NCBI RefSeq assembly: GCF_003851045.1
Contig: NZ_BFBX01000084.1
Coordinates: 29,624 to 63,870, forward strand
Length of the DNA stretch: 34,247 nt
Direction: 5' to 3'
DNA from: Paenibacillus sp. 598K
GTDB taxonomy: Bacteria > Bacillota > Bacilli > Paenibacillales > Paenibacillaceae
In this document: piece by piece, positions 1-7,214 of the stretch
How positions within the stretch are numbered: position 1 is the stretch's first letter
How the letters are laid out: each line of letters begins with the position of its first letter
Program-made: the position numbers and the translations under genes
The notes under the pieces: model-generated
Told to the model about the DNA's origin: nothing
What the model saw: only the letters and a program-made list of their open reading frames with translations
Database searches by the model: none

Positions 1-345
1 CGCCTCTCCAGCGAGACGGCCGCCCTCGCAGCGCAGCACCCGCCACTGGCCGGATGCGCCGACGCGGACGATGCGATCCTCCGGGCCGAGCAGCTTGCTG
101 GCGATCAGACTGCTGCAGCTCGCCTCTCCCTCTCCGACGACGGTCATGCGGGCTGGGATGCCCGACCAGAATGCGCGCCAGCGGATGCGCCGGATATGCC
201 ACTCCAGTCCTTGAGCCTCATCGCCGCCGATCAGGATATAATGTGCTATCGCAATCTCGCGCCTGCGTCCGGCGCGTCCCAATATATACACTGCAAGCAT
301 AGCCAGAAGGTAACAGGAGATCACCCCTATGAATATGGCTGTCAT
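1..345 (-). CDS. Partial small membrane-anchored protein, 5' part only
   Basis: This reading frame is open from an ATG at 345 to the left edge of the window, giving 115 residues without a stop. A good ribosome site (GGGAGG) lies 8 bases before the ATG. Residues 1-24 form one hydrophobic helix (MTAIFIGVISCYLLAMLAVY), followed by an Arg-rich stretch (GRAGRRR) that would face the cytoplasm. A soluble part follows with the stretches YILIGGDEAQGLEWHIRRIR and MTVVGEGEAS. The helix plus this short domain resembles small uncharacterised membrane proteins of Paenibacillus, but I recognise no named family. It lies downstream of the acyl-CoA-dehydrogenase-like gene on the same strand, with an 86-base gap. 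The C-terminus is outside the window. Confidence 0.7.
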   Translation of the reverse strand, partial: MTAIFIGVISCYLLAMLAVYILGRAGRRREIAIAHYILIGGDEAQGLEWHIRRIRWRAFWSGIPARMTVVGEGEASCSSLIASKLLGPEDRIVRVGASGQWRVLRCEGGRLAGEA

Positions 346-431
346 CAGAGCCGCCTCCCTTTGTGAGACACCTGAGACACTATATGCATAGATGGGCGCA
401 GCGGTGAATCGTCCGACGACATACGGACCGA

Positions 432-1529
432 CTAGCTGGACGCCGTCAGTCCCCTGTCCTCCCCGGTCAATCGCCGGGTCAGCATCTCCAGATGCCGGAC
501 GGACGGTGTAAGATTAGCCAAAAAATAAGCCTCTCTTAATCGGCGGGCACTCCCGCTATACTGCAAATAACCGGCGCTGCCCTCATAGAGCATAGCTGAC
601 TGCGCGGCCAACAGCGCCGTATGCACGGTATCCAGCCTCAGCTGCAGCGCCTCTTCCCAGGAGACGGACAAAGCCGACGCTACCGACAGCTCGTAGGTGC
701 GCCGTCTCAGCTGCGCCAGCGAGGCCTCGATGCTCTCTGGCTGGACCGCAAGGTAACGGCTGCAGCCGCCCTGGCGGGAGGCGCTCTTGCGCATGGCGCC
801 GATACTTGCCTCGATCAGTCCCAACCCCAACGGCATCTGATACAGGATAAACACCGCCCGCACCCGCTCGATCCAGCTGTCGGCGTCCCTTGCCAGCACC
901 CAGTCTTCCCCCGCCTCGACATCATCGAAGACGCAGCTATAGGTGGCGCTGCCGTTCAACCCCAGGTAGCCAGCCCGCTCCTTGCGGCCTAGACGCTGCG
1001 CTGTACACGGCAGGAAAAACGCGATCCGCTGCCCCTCCGTTGTCCCGGCAATAACCGCAAACCAGTGGTTATCCCCCAGATTGGAAACCATCGGCAACGT
1101 CCCTTGCAGGCGATATCCCGTTGCGCCTAGCGGTTCTGCGCTCAAATACAGACGATCCAATCCGGCGTAATACTTCATCGGATTGGACAGGCCGGTGCCG
1201 CCGCGCAGACGTCCATCGAGCAGGCCGGGCAGCACCTCGCGTCGCAGTCGCTCGTTGTCGCCAAGCCCAACATACGCGATGGCCGCAAGATGGCACCAGA
1301 GGTTAAACGCAGACGTCAGACAAGTCTGCGCCGTCTTCTCGATCAGCCGGACGCGCTCCCGGTGCGTCTGTCCGGACTCGTGGCCTGCCGCCCCGAACAA
1401 TCCCGCCGCACCCAGCGCTTCCAGGTAACCTAACGGATAGTGCCCCTGAGCATCGATCTGCCGAACATAAGGCTGCAGCTCCTCGCGTATGATTTGATCC
1501 AGCCGCTGCTCTGTCGATGCCCCGGTCAT
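432..1529 (-). CDS. Acyl-CoA dehydrogenase-fold flavoprotein (possible monooxygenase-type member)
   Basis: The 365 residues have the length and order of the acyl-CoA dehydrogenase fold: an N-terminal helical domain (about 1-110), a central beta domain (about 115-215, with LQGTLPMVSNLGDNHWF) and a C-terminal helical domain (about 225-360). The family binds FAD and either dehydrogenates acyl-CoA thioesters or, in the DszC/SfnC branch, uses reduced flavin and oxygen on sulfur or aromatic compounds. Where ordinary acyl-CoA dehydrogenases carry a catalytic Glu in an IYEGT-like motif, this protein reads LTPSVRHLEMLTRRL, so ordinary dehydrogenation is doubtful. The ATG overlaps the stop of the DUF4242 gene (ATGA), indicating translational coupling. 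The nearby SsuABC-like importer favours an imported small organic substrate, but that is inference. Confidence 0.8.
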   Translation of the reverse strand: MTGASTEQRLDQIIREELQPYVRQIDAQGHYPLGYLEALGAAGLFGAAGHESGQTHRERVRLIEKTAQTCLTSAFNLWCHLAAIAYVGLGDNERLRREVLPGLLDGRLRGGTGLSNPMKYYAGLDRLYLSAEPLGATGYRLQGTLPMVSNLGDNHWFAVIAGTTEGQRIAFFLPCTAQRLGRKERAGYLGLNGSATYSCVFDDVEAGEDWVLARDADSWIERVRAVFILYQMPLGLGLIEASIGAMRKSASRQGGCSRYLAVQPESIEASLAQLRRRTYELSVASALSVSWEEALQLRLDTVHTALLAAQSAMLYEGSAGYLQYSGSARRLREAYFLANLTPSVRHLEMLTRRLTGEDRGLTASS

Positions 1530-2077
1530 AGTCCCTCGCCGTCCCCCGCTCTGACACGGCTGTGCGAGGCGATCGGGGTGATGGCATCGATTGGCGCGCT
1601 GACAGCCTCTCTTGCCCGCTTGACCGCCGCTTCATCGGGCGCCTGGTAGAAGCACAGGCATTTGCTCATGTCTTCACATACATAGGTTCGCGAGAAGGAT
1701 ACCTCCGGCACCTCGGCGTAGTGGACGGAGTTTTGACGCTTGCGCTCCAGATACTGCTCCATGGTCAGATCCGTCGGTAGATTCCATTCGACCAGATAGT
1801 TGGTCTCCACCGCCTCTTCAGCCGCCTGGCCGAGCAGACGCACCTCCTTGACCAGCGTTGCCGGCGTCGAGGCCGCTAGCAGCGCCGCCTCTACTTCCGT
1901 CTTCGTTTGCGCTTCGAAGATAAGGTAGGCTTTACTATGGTCCGCAGCAATCTGAACCTCCACTACTCGCAGGTCACGAGACTTGGCCTCCCCGGCAATC
2001 ACCTCCAATCGCTGCTCCAGCTGCCCTCTATCCTCCCTGCCACCTTCAAGCTCCGATTCAGCCAAATAAAGCGCCAT
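1526..2077 (-). CDS. Tandem DUF4242 (nickel-binding SCO4226-like) protein
   Basis: The 183-residue protein carries a clear DUF4242 domain at about 92-170 (YLVEWNLP, SRTYVCEDMSKCLCFYQAPDEAAV, APIDAITPI). DUF4242 proteins are small ferredoxin-like folds; Streptomyces SCO4226 binds nickel. Residues 3-85 look like a second, diverged copy: YLAESEL matches YLVEWNL, and ADHSKAYLIFEAQTKTEV matches CEDMSKCLCFYQAPDEAAV in position and spacing. The first copy lacks the Cys and His residues of the second, so only the C-terminal copy is likely to bind metal. The ATG at 2077 follows a GGGGAG ribosome site. This is the first gene of a two-gene operon with the acyl-CoA-dehydrogenase-like gene and is divergent from the HxlR regulator. 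A role as partner or metal chaperone of the enzyme is inference. Confidence 0.8.
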   Translation of the reverse strand: MALYLAESELEGGREDRGQLEQRLEVIAGEAKSRDLRVVEVQIAADHSKAYLIFEAQTKTEVEAALLAASTPATLVKEVRLLGQAAEEAVETNYLVEWNLPTDLTMEQYLERKRQNSVHYAEVPEVSFSRTYVCEDMSKCLCFYQAPDEAAVKRAREAVSAPIDAITPIASHSRVRAGDGEGL

Positions 2078-2168
2078 ATTGATCTCCCCTTTTCAGTTGA
2101 TGTAAAATAGTAACTAGATAACAGAAATAAACCTTAAAAACATGCGTCATAACCCGGGAGGCCGCCAG
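2078..2168. promoter_or_regulatory. Divergent control region between DUF4242 operon and hxlR-type gene
   Basis: This AT-rich 91-base gap holds the promoters of both divergent transcripts. On the minus strand TACTAT (around 2108-2113) could serve as a -10 element, but no good -35 is visible. At 2125-2143 there is an AAATAAACCTTAAAAACAT sequence. It closely matches, in the opposite orientation, ATGTTTAAGGTTATT at 5362-5376 in front of the ABC operon. This is a candidate HxlR operator. Confidence 0.5.
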
Positions 2169-2621
2169 ATGAAAGCCAGATACGATCTACCGTGCAATAT
2201 CGCTCAATCGCTTAATATTATTGGGGACCGCTGGACCCTGCTGATCATCCACGAGGTGCTTGTCGGCCGCACCACCTTCAACGAAATCAAGAAGGCGCTC
2301 CCTGGGCTATCCTCCAAATTGCTCTCCGAACGACTCAAATATCTTGAAGCGCAAGGCCTGCTGGCCTCGGTCCTCTACTCGGAGCATCCTCCCCGTTACC
2401 ATTACCAACTGACCGATAGCGGTCGGGATCTGGAGGATGTCTTCCACGCCCTCGTCCTGTGGGGACGCCGCAACCTCCAAAAGTGCTACAAGAAGCTGGT
2501 TCACCGCTCCTGCGGACATGAAGTAACGATCGCGTATCACTGCGAGCATTGCCAGCGTCAGGTCGAGGATGTTGCCGTCACCGAGCTGGCGCCAACAGAC
2601 GGCCAGACCTCCCCTCGCTAA
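2169..2621 (+). CDS. HxlR-family winged-helix transcriptional regulator
   Basis: The 150-residue product has the HxlR core at about 9-102: CNIAQSLNIIGDRWTLLIIH, then FNEIKKALPGLSSKLLSERL as the recognition region, and YQLTDSGRDL. HxlR proteins bind DNA as dimers and often sense redox state or small reactive compounds. Cys9 is at the position of the redox-active Cys of several members. A C-terminal extension has Cys115, His117, Cys125 and Cys128 (CGH and CEHC), a possible metal-binding knuckle. I chose the ATG at 2169 because GGGAGG lies 7 bases upstream; the in-frame ATG at 2142 has no ribosome site. It is the only plus-strand gene in the window and is divergent from the DUF4242 operon, which it probably controls along with the ABC operon. 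Confidence 0.9.
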   Translation: MKARYDLPCNIAQSLNIIGDRWTLLIIHEVLVGRTTFNEIKKALPGLSSKLLSERLKYLEAQGLLASVLYSEHPPRYHYQLTDSGRDLEDVFHALVLWGRRNLQKCYKKLVHRSCGHEVTIAYHCEHCQRQVEDVAVTELAPTDGQTSPR

Positions 2622-2630
2622 TCTGGCGTC

Positions 2631-2655
2631 AGCCTCCCCTGCCCAGGCGGAGGCT
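2631..2655. terminator. Hairpin between convergent genes
   Basis: AGCCTCC (2631-2637) pairs with GGAGGCT (2649-2655) around an 11-base loop, in the 62-base gap between the convergent hxlR-type gene and the permease gene. There is no T-run on either side, so termination is only a possibility. Confidence 0.3.
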
Positions 2656-2683
2656 CGCCGCCTGCCGCCGTGCCCGAGCCGCT

Positions 2684-3451
2684 TTATCGGCGCTCCCCGG
2701 ATCCCCAATGCGTCTCCACCCAATATTCGAACCAGCGAACCGCCCGATCCAGCAGCAGACCGCAGCTTCCGATCAAGACGATGCCCGCCATTACCAGATC
2801 CATGCGCAGCGTATTGCGGCTGTCGATAATAAGGAATCCCAGGCCGGATTGCGCGCCCACCATCTCGCCGGAGACGAGGAATATCCAGGACGTGCCGATG
2901 GCCAGATGAAGACCGCCGGCAATCGTCGGAAACGCGGCTGGCAGGATGATGCGCCGCGTCAACTGGGCGCGGCTAAGCTCCATATTTTGCGCGACCTTCA
3001 GATAGATCGGCGACACGCTGCGTACGCCGGCCACCGTGGATAGCAGCACCGGGAAAAAAGCAGCGATGAAGATAATCACGATCGCAGGCGCATCCCCGAT
3101 GCCGAACCACAAGACGATAAAGGGCGCCCAAGCGATCGGCGAGACCGGACGAAGCAGTTGGATGACAGGATCGAGGAGCGCCCAGAGCGGTTGAACCCGT
3201 CCAAGCGCCAGTCCGAGCGCAACCGCAATGACGCAGGCGGACAGGTAGCCCACGATAAATCTCCCCAGACTAACCTTGAGATGCTTCCACAGAATACCGT
3301 TGTCCACCAGCTCTGCGATCCCGCGGGCGACGCCCAGCGGCGAAGGGAAGAGCGCCTCTCCGGCCCCGCGCAACAGCACCAGCAGTTGCCACAATGCCAG
3401 CAACAGAGCCACGCCAGCTACGCCATAGGCAAGTCTGACCTTCCCAGTCAT
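2684..3451 (-). CDS. ABC importer permease, SsuC/TauC/NrtB-like
   Basis: The 255-residue membrane protein has about six hydrophobic helices, among them VAGVALLLALWQLLVLL near the N-terminus and PIAWAPFIVLWFGIGDAPAI centrally. The cytoplasmic coupling helix is visible as LTRRIILPAAFPTIAGGLHL, the EAA-loop pattern of the sulfonate/taurine/nitrate permease family (BPD_transp_1). The ATG at 3451 overlaps the stop of the substrate-binding lipoprotein gene by four bases (ATGA), so the two are translationally coupled. It is the last gene of the ATPase-lipoprotein-permease operon. The permease does not reveal the substrate. Sulfonates, taurine, nitrate, thiamine precursors and aromatic acids are all carried by relatives. 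Confidence 0.92.
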   Translation of the reverse strand: MTGKVRLAYGVAGVALLLALWQLLVLLRGAGEALFPSPLGVARGIAELVDNGILWKHLKVSLGRFIVGYLSACVIAVALGLALGRVQPLWALLDPVIQLLRPVSPIAWAPFIVLWFGIGDAPAIVIIFIAAFFPVLLSTVAGVRSVSPIYLKVAQNMELSRAQLTRRIILPAAFPTIAGGLHLAIGTSWIFLVSGEMVGAQSGLGFLIIDSRNTLRMDLVMAGIVLIGSCGLLLDRAVRWFEYWVETHWGSGERR

Positions 3452-4419
3452 CGGCTCTCCAATACATTCTCGATAAAGCTGTTGTCCACAAACTCGTCAA
3501 AAGCAGGCGGATTGTCCGAGAGGCCCATCTCCACCAAATAATCGCTTAACGTGCGGTAGGAGGCTTCGTCCAGCTTCAAATCGTCATAATGGATCCACTC
3601 CAGCGACAGATCAAGCACCTCCTCCTTCGCATTGAGGTATGTCCCCAACGATTCCTTGGCGTGCGCATCCTTGCGCTCTGCAAGCTGTCCGGCTTCCACA
3701 TACTTCTCCACCACGCTGCCGGTCAATTGCTGGTGCTCTCGTATCCAGTCCGAACGAAGCACCAGCACGCAGCAGATCGACTCCGGCCATAGCTCGTCGG
3801 ACTGGAACATCACCTTGCCGTGACCTGCGACGACCGATGCGGCGCCGAACGGCTCGGCAACCACGTAACCGGCAATCCGGCCCTCGGCCAGTGCAACCGG
3901 CATCTCCGGCGGCGGCAGCTCCACTACATCAACATCGGTGTACGCTAGTCCTTCGCGTTTGAGCATCTCATAGAGCAAAATATTATGGCTGGAGAATCGA
4001 CTTGGAATTGCGAAGCTCTGGCCCCGCAAATCGGCTACAGACGTTATAGCTTGCGAAGAGACGACAACATTGCCATCCTTGTGTCCAAGCGCCACGGTCT
4101 TCAGATCGATCCCCTGCTCCTTGGCACGCATCGCCAACTGGACCAGCACCGATGCCCCGTCGATATGACCCGTATTCAGCGCATCCATCAGATCCGGCCA
4201 GGAGCCGAACTTGACCAGCTCGATCTCATAGTCTTCCTTATCCAGCCCTTGCTCCAGATAGAGCGGCGCCGCATGCGTAATCGGCAGATAGCCGATGCGG
4301 ACCGTCTTCTTCTGATCGCCTCCGGCGGGCGTTGGCGCAGTATCTCCGCAAGCCGCAAGAAGCAGCAGCGATACGACTGTCAGCCCTGCAACGAGTTGTC
4401 TTGACCTGCTAGCCTGCAT
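3448..4419 (-). CDS. ABC importer substrate-binding lipoprotein, NMT1/SsuA-like
   Basis: The 323-residue protein begins with a lipoprotein signal peptide (VAGLTVVSLLLLAAC), so the mature protein would be lipid-anchored on the outer face of the membrane at the Cys. The rest is a periplasmic-binding-protein type 2 fold of the NMT1/SsuA/TauA group: VRIGYLPITHAAPLYLEQG, GSWPDLMDALNTGHIDGA, and the hinge-side YVVAEPFGAASVV. I chose the ATG at 4419 because GGGAGG lies 8 bases upstream and the signal peptide starts there; a longer frame reaches 4545 but has no signal-like start. It sits between the ATPase gene (28-base gap) and the permease gene (4-base overlap). The ligand is unknown. Confidence 0.92.
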   Translation of the reverse strand: MQASRSRQLVAGLTVVSLLLLAACGDTAPTPAGGDQKKTVRIGYLPITHAAPLYLEQGLDKEDYEIELVKFGSWPDLMDALNTGHIDGASVLVQLAMRAKEQGIDLKTVALGHKDGNVVVSSQAITSVADLRGQSFAIPSRFSSHNILLYEMLKREGLAYTDVDVVELPPPEMPVALAEGRIAGYVVAEPFGAASVVAGHGKVMFQSDELWPESICCVLVLRSDWIREHQQLTGSVVEKYVEAGQLAERKDAHAKESLGTYLNAKEEVLDLSLEWIHYDDLKLDEASYRTLSDYLVEMGLSDNPPAFDEFVDNSFIENVLESR

Positions 4420-4447
4420 GCATTCATCCTCCCTCATCCTGTATCTC

Positions 4448-5233
4448 TTAAATGCTGAACTCCTCTGTCTGCATCGCTCTGGTGAACTGGAACATCTCCA
4501 TAATCTGCTTGCGATAATGCTGGAAATCTCCATCGCCGCGGTCACGCGGCTTCATGAGCTGCAATCGCGTCTCCCTGCGAATCGTCCCTGGCCGGGCATC
4601 CATGATCAGCACAACATCGGAGAGATAGACGGCTTCGTCGATGTCATGCGTCACCAGAATGACCGTTGTCCGCTCCTGCTGCTGGATACGCAGCAGCTCA
4701 TCCTGCAGATAGTACCGGTTAAACGTATCCAGCGCTGCAAACGGCTCATCCATCAACAGCAACGCCGGTTGCACCGCTAGCGCCCTTGCGAGCGCCACTC
4801 GCTGCTTCATCCCTCCCGATAACTGATGGGGAAACCAGTCCGCCTGTTCGCTTAGCCCTACCAGATCCAGATAGTGCGCAGTTCGCTCATGTCGCTCCCT
4901 CCGCGTCAACCGGGCCGACAGCATACCTAGCTCGATATTGGCTGCGACCGAACGCCATGGCAGCAGCCCGTAGTCCTGGAACAGCATCTGGCAGTCTCGC
5001 TCCGGCCGGAGCACCTCCCGGCCAGCGACCCGCACTATGCCGCTATCCGGCCTGTCGAACCCTCCGATCATATTAAGCAGGGTGCTCTTGCCACAGCCGC
5101 TTGGCCCAAGCAGCGAGATCATTTCTCCCTTCTCTACGCGCAGAGAGATATCGCTCAGCACCTGCGTCCTGCGCCCCTTGAAGGCAAAGCTCTTGTTCAA
5201 ATCCTTCACTTCCACAATTGGCATCCTGCTCAC
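4448..5233 (-). CDS. ABC importer ATPase, SsuB/TauB-like
   Basis: This is a complete nucleotide-binding subunit of a small-molecule importer. It has Walker A (GPSGCGKST), a Q-loop (LFQDYGLLPWR), the signature LSGGMKQRVALARAL, Walker B (LLLMDEPFAALD) and the switch His (VTHDIDEA). The length (261 residues) is usual for SsuB/TauB/NrtD proteins. I prefer the GTG at 5233 because GAGGGG lies 8 bases before it. An ATG three codons later lacks its own site, and the longer frame to 5335 has no ribosome site and runs into the candidate operator. It is the first gene of the importer operon. Its transcript would start near 5372, just at an inverted repeat that may bind the HxlR regulator. Confidence 0.93.
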   Translation of the reverse strand: MSRMPIVEVKDLNKSFAFKGRRTQVLSDISLRVEKGEMISLLGPSGCGKSTLLNMIGGFDRPDSGIVRVAGREVLRPERDCQMLFQDYGLLPWRSVAANIELGMLSARLTRRERHERTAHYLDLVGLSEQADWFPHQLSGGMKQRVALARALAVQPALLLMDEPFAALDTFNRYYLQDELLRIQQQERTTVILVTHDIDEAVYLSDVVLIMDARPGTIRRETRLQLMKPRDRGDGDFQHYRKQIMEMFQFTRAMQTEEFSI

Positions 5234-5335
5234 AGCTATCGCCCCTCTGTCTGTCCTGCTATAGATTGTTGCTTGTCTCCCTGATCCCCCCTTATGTCGC
5301 TTAGCTTCAAGTCGTCTTGTCAGCCGTTCATTCAT

Positions 5336-5384
5336 TAACCTTTAATTCCTATGCGGTTAATATGTTTAAGGTTATTTTATTATA
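5336..5384 (-). promoter_or_regulatory. ABC operon promoter with inverted-repeat operator candidate
   Basis: On the minus strand a perfect -10 TATAAT lies at 5384-5379, but the -35 region at the right distance (GTAGGT) is poor. Immediately downstream, over the expected transcript start, is an inverted repeat TAACCTTTAA (5336-5345) / TTTAAGGTTA (5365-5374). The right arm, extended as ATGTTTAAGGTTATT (5362-5376), recurs in opposite orientation at 2125-2143 in the hxlR control region. A repressor bound here would block transcription. Confidence 0.55.
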
Positions 5385-5416
5385 CTATGTTTAATTTTGC
5401 AACCTACTTCGCGCAA

Positions 5417-5468
5417 ACAAAAAAAGCACCCCCGCCGACGCATCTCTGCATCGGTACGGGGTGTGCTT
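5417..5468 (-). terminator. Intrinsic terminator of the ECF operon
   Basis: Downstream of the multi-TM2 gene, AAGCACCCC (5424-5432) pairs with GGGGTGTGCTT (5458-5468) with one bulge, and an inner stem forms from CCGA-GCA and TGC-TCGG. On the minus strand the hairpin is followed by TTTTTTTGTTTG. Confidence 0.85.
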
Positions 5469-5515
5469 CACGCCGTCCTGTATTCCGTCCCTGCTTCAGC
5501 GGCTAGCGCACAGGA

Positions 5516-6688
5516 CTACATTCCCGGCATCCGCCGATCCGTTCCTTTGTCCAGCAGCAGCTTCACCCCGCCGGCCAGCAGCAGCAACGCGATCAAGCCG
5601 AGCTGCACATAACGCGGCAGCTCCCGCACCCAGATCGCCTGGCTGCCGAAGATCTCGACGATCCACGTATACAGGAACTGCCGGAACACGATATACCCTG
5701 CGAGCAAGATCATCCCTGCGCCCAGCCAGCGCCGGCCAGCCGTCAGACCGGGGATCAGCGGCACATCCTCGATCAGCCCCTCCATCCGCTCATATCTGGC
5801 CCCGAGCTGCAAGGCGTCAAAAAACGAATAACACCAAATGATCGGCACAACAAACATAAACAGAGGCACCTGCAGCGCATCGAGCAAATAGAAGGCCAGC
5901 AAAAAGGCTCCCATCAGCTGAACGCCGCGCCGCTGCGCGCCCAGGTACATATGCCCGGCCCCCGGCATTACGGAGAGTAGCGTCGCCAGCAGACGACTCC
6001 GCCGTCCTCCCGCTCTCTCGCTTTCCCAGTCCTCCAGTATCGAGCGATCCTGCAGCGGCTCGCCGAGCTGCTTGCGCTCCAGCTGGCGCATCGCGTCGAA
6101 AAGCCCATACATCCAGATGATCGGCAGCAACACCAGGAAGATCACGAAGTACCGACTCGCTTCCGCACTGATGAACAGGATGATCGCCGCGATTCCAAAA
6201 AATCCAAGCAGCAACGTCAGGCCGCGCTGCATCAGCCCAAGCTGGAAATGCGCCAACCCCGGCACCGTGGACAGCAAGATCGTATAAAAGCGCTCCACTA
6301 TATTGCGCCGCTCCGGGTCGGAGGCCGGGATATACGTCCGCCCCTGCGGATAAGGCTGCATCCCGTAATCGCCGGCAGGACCATAAGGTGCTTGACCTCC
6401 CGCATAGCTGCCCTCTGGCGGAGGCGGAAAGGCTGCTCTCGGGGTCGGTCGCACCAGCAGGTGAATCATCATGTCGAGCATATTGATCCCCCATATACAA
6501 GCAGCAAAAAATCCAAAAGCGATCACCGGATCCTCGCGGCCTGTCGCCAGGCCTATCACAATCCCCAGGAAAATAAAGCCAAAGAAAAGCAACGGATACA
6601 AAAAGGCTCGTCCGCGCCGCTGAATCATATAATGCCCCAGTCCAGGGACCACAGACATGCCCAGCAGCGTCATCCCGCTAAATTGCAC
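5516..6688 (-). CDS. Multi-TM2 domain membrane protein
   Basis: This 390-residue integral membrane protein contains three repeats of the TM2-type unit PG-x-G/A-H...RG followed by paired hydrophobic helices: VPGLGHYMIQRRGRAFLY (about 14-31), VPGLAHFQLGLMQRGLTL (about 143-160) and MPGAGHMYLGAQRRGVQL (about 246-263). Two of the units end in a WxxxxxDxM or FFDAL-like segment. A Pro/Gly/Tyr-rich linker (about 86-117) separates units one and two. Two further helices lie at the C-terminus, before a short basic tail. The TM2 motif occurs in poorly understood membrane proteins. The gene follows the anti-sigma gene (58-base gap) in the ECF operon, which suggests it is part of the sensing or response layer of that system. 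The start is a GTG at 6688 preceded by AAGGAG. Confidence 0.8.
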   Translation of the reverse strand: MQFSGMTLLGMSVVPGLGHYMIQRRGRAFLYPLLFFGFIFLGIVIGLATGREDPVIAFGFFAACIWGINMLDMMIHLLVRPTPRAAFPPPPEGSYAGGQAPYGPAGDYGMQPYPQGRTYIPASDPERRNIVERFYTILLSTVPGLAHFQLGLMQRGLTLLLGFFGIAAIILFISAEASRYFVIFLVLLPIIWMYGLFDAMRQLERKQLGEPLQDRSILEDWESERAGGRRSRLLATLLSVMPGAGHMYLGAQRRGVQLMGAFLLAFYLLDALQVPLFMFVVPIIWCYSFFDALQLGARYERMEGLIEDVPLIPGLTAGRRWLGAGMILLAGYIVFRQFLYTWIVEIFGSQAIWVRELPRYVQLGLIALLLLAGGVKLLLDKGTDRRMPGM

Positions 6689-6746
6689 AATCCTTCACAC
6701 TCCTTCTCTGCGGCAGCTCGCGCTCTGCAGCCCCGCGCTTTGTTCA

Positions 6747-7214
6747 TTAACGGCGCTCCGTCAGCCCTGCTGCCGATTTCCACGTCTGCAACAGCTCCGT
6801 CGTCCGCGCCATCATCTGCTCGCTGATCGTCCCGCCGTCGGCGGCCGCCGCCGACGTCCGCCCCGGCTGCGCCGTCTGGTCCAGATAGTGCTGCCAGACG
6901 CCGCTGGAGAGCAGGAATAAAGTCAGCGCAGCTGCAATCGTATAATGGACCAACGTTCGCCGCCGCGATGTCCAGCCGCGTCGCCGCGCCGTCGTTTTTT
7001 GCACGGCCGGATGCGATCGCAGCCCTGCCTTCAGCTGAGTCTCCGCTTCATTGCCGACTACTGCATGCACTTCCAACTGTTCGACAGCCTGCATATACAG
7101 CGCCAGACAGGCGTCGCACTCGTACAGATGCGCTTCCGCTGCATCGCGTTCCTCCCGAGACAGCTTGTCCGTCTCGGCATAACGTCTCCAGTATGCTTCA
7201 CTCCGATGACTCAT
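6747..7214 (-). CDS. Zinc-finger (ZAS-type) anti-sigma factor
   Basis: The 155-residue protein has the anti-sigma zinc motif His29-x3-Cys33-x2-Cys36 (AHLYECDACLALY), then a cytoplasmic linker. One membrane helix follows at about 88-107 (LVHYTIAAALTLFLLSSGVW), then an outside domain of about 48 residues. Such proteins hold an ECF sigma factor at the membrane until a signal releases it. I chose the ATG at 7214 because it overlaps the sigma gene's stop (ATGA) and follows GGAGGAGCAGG; the longer frame to 7253 has no such support. The overlap with the sigma gene suggests a fixed production ratio. The signal is unknown. Confidence 0.9.
   Translation of the reverse strand: MSHRSEAYWRRYAETDKLSREERDAAEAHLYECDACLALYMQAVEQLEVHAVVGNEAETQLKAGLRSHPAVQKTTARRRGWTSRRRTLVHYTIAAALTLFLLSSGVWQHYLDQTAQPGRTSAAAADGGTISEQMMARTTELLQTWKSAAGLTERR

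Noticed and set aside
54..302. Plus-strand 82-residue frame at the left edge.
   Set aside because: Arg/Ser/Pro-rich with no ribosome site. The minus strand carries a better frame with signal helix and GGGAGG that runs off the window.
5379..5402. TTGCAA as the -35 of the ABC operon promoter.
   Set aside because: It is only 12 bases from the TATAAT, too close for sigma-A; the promoter is treated as having a weak -35.
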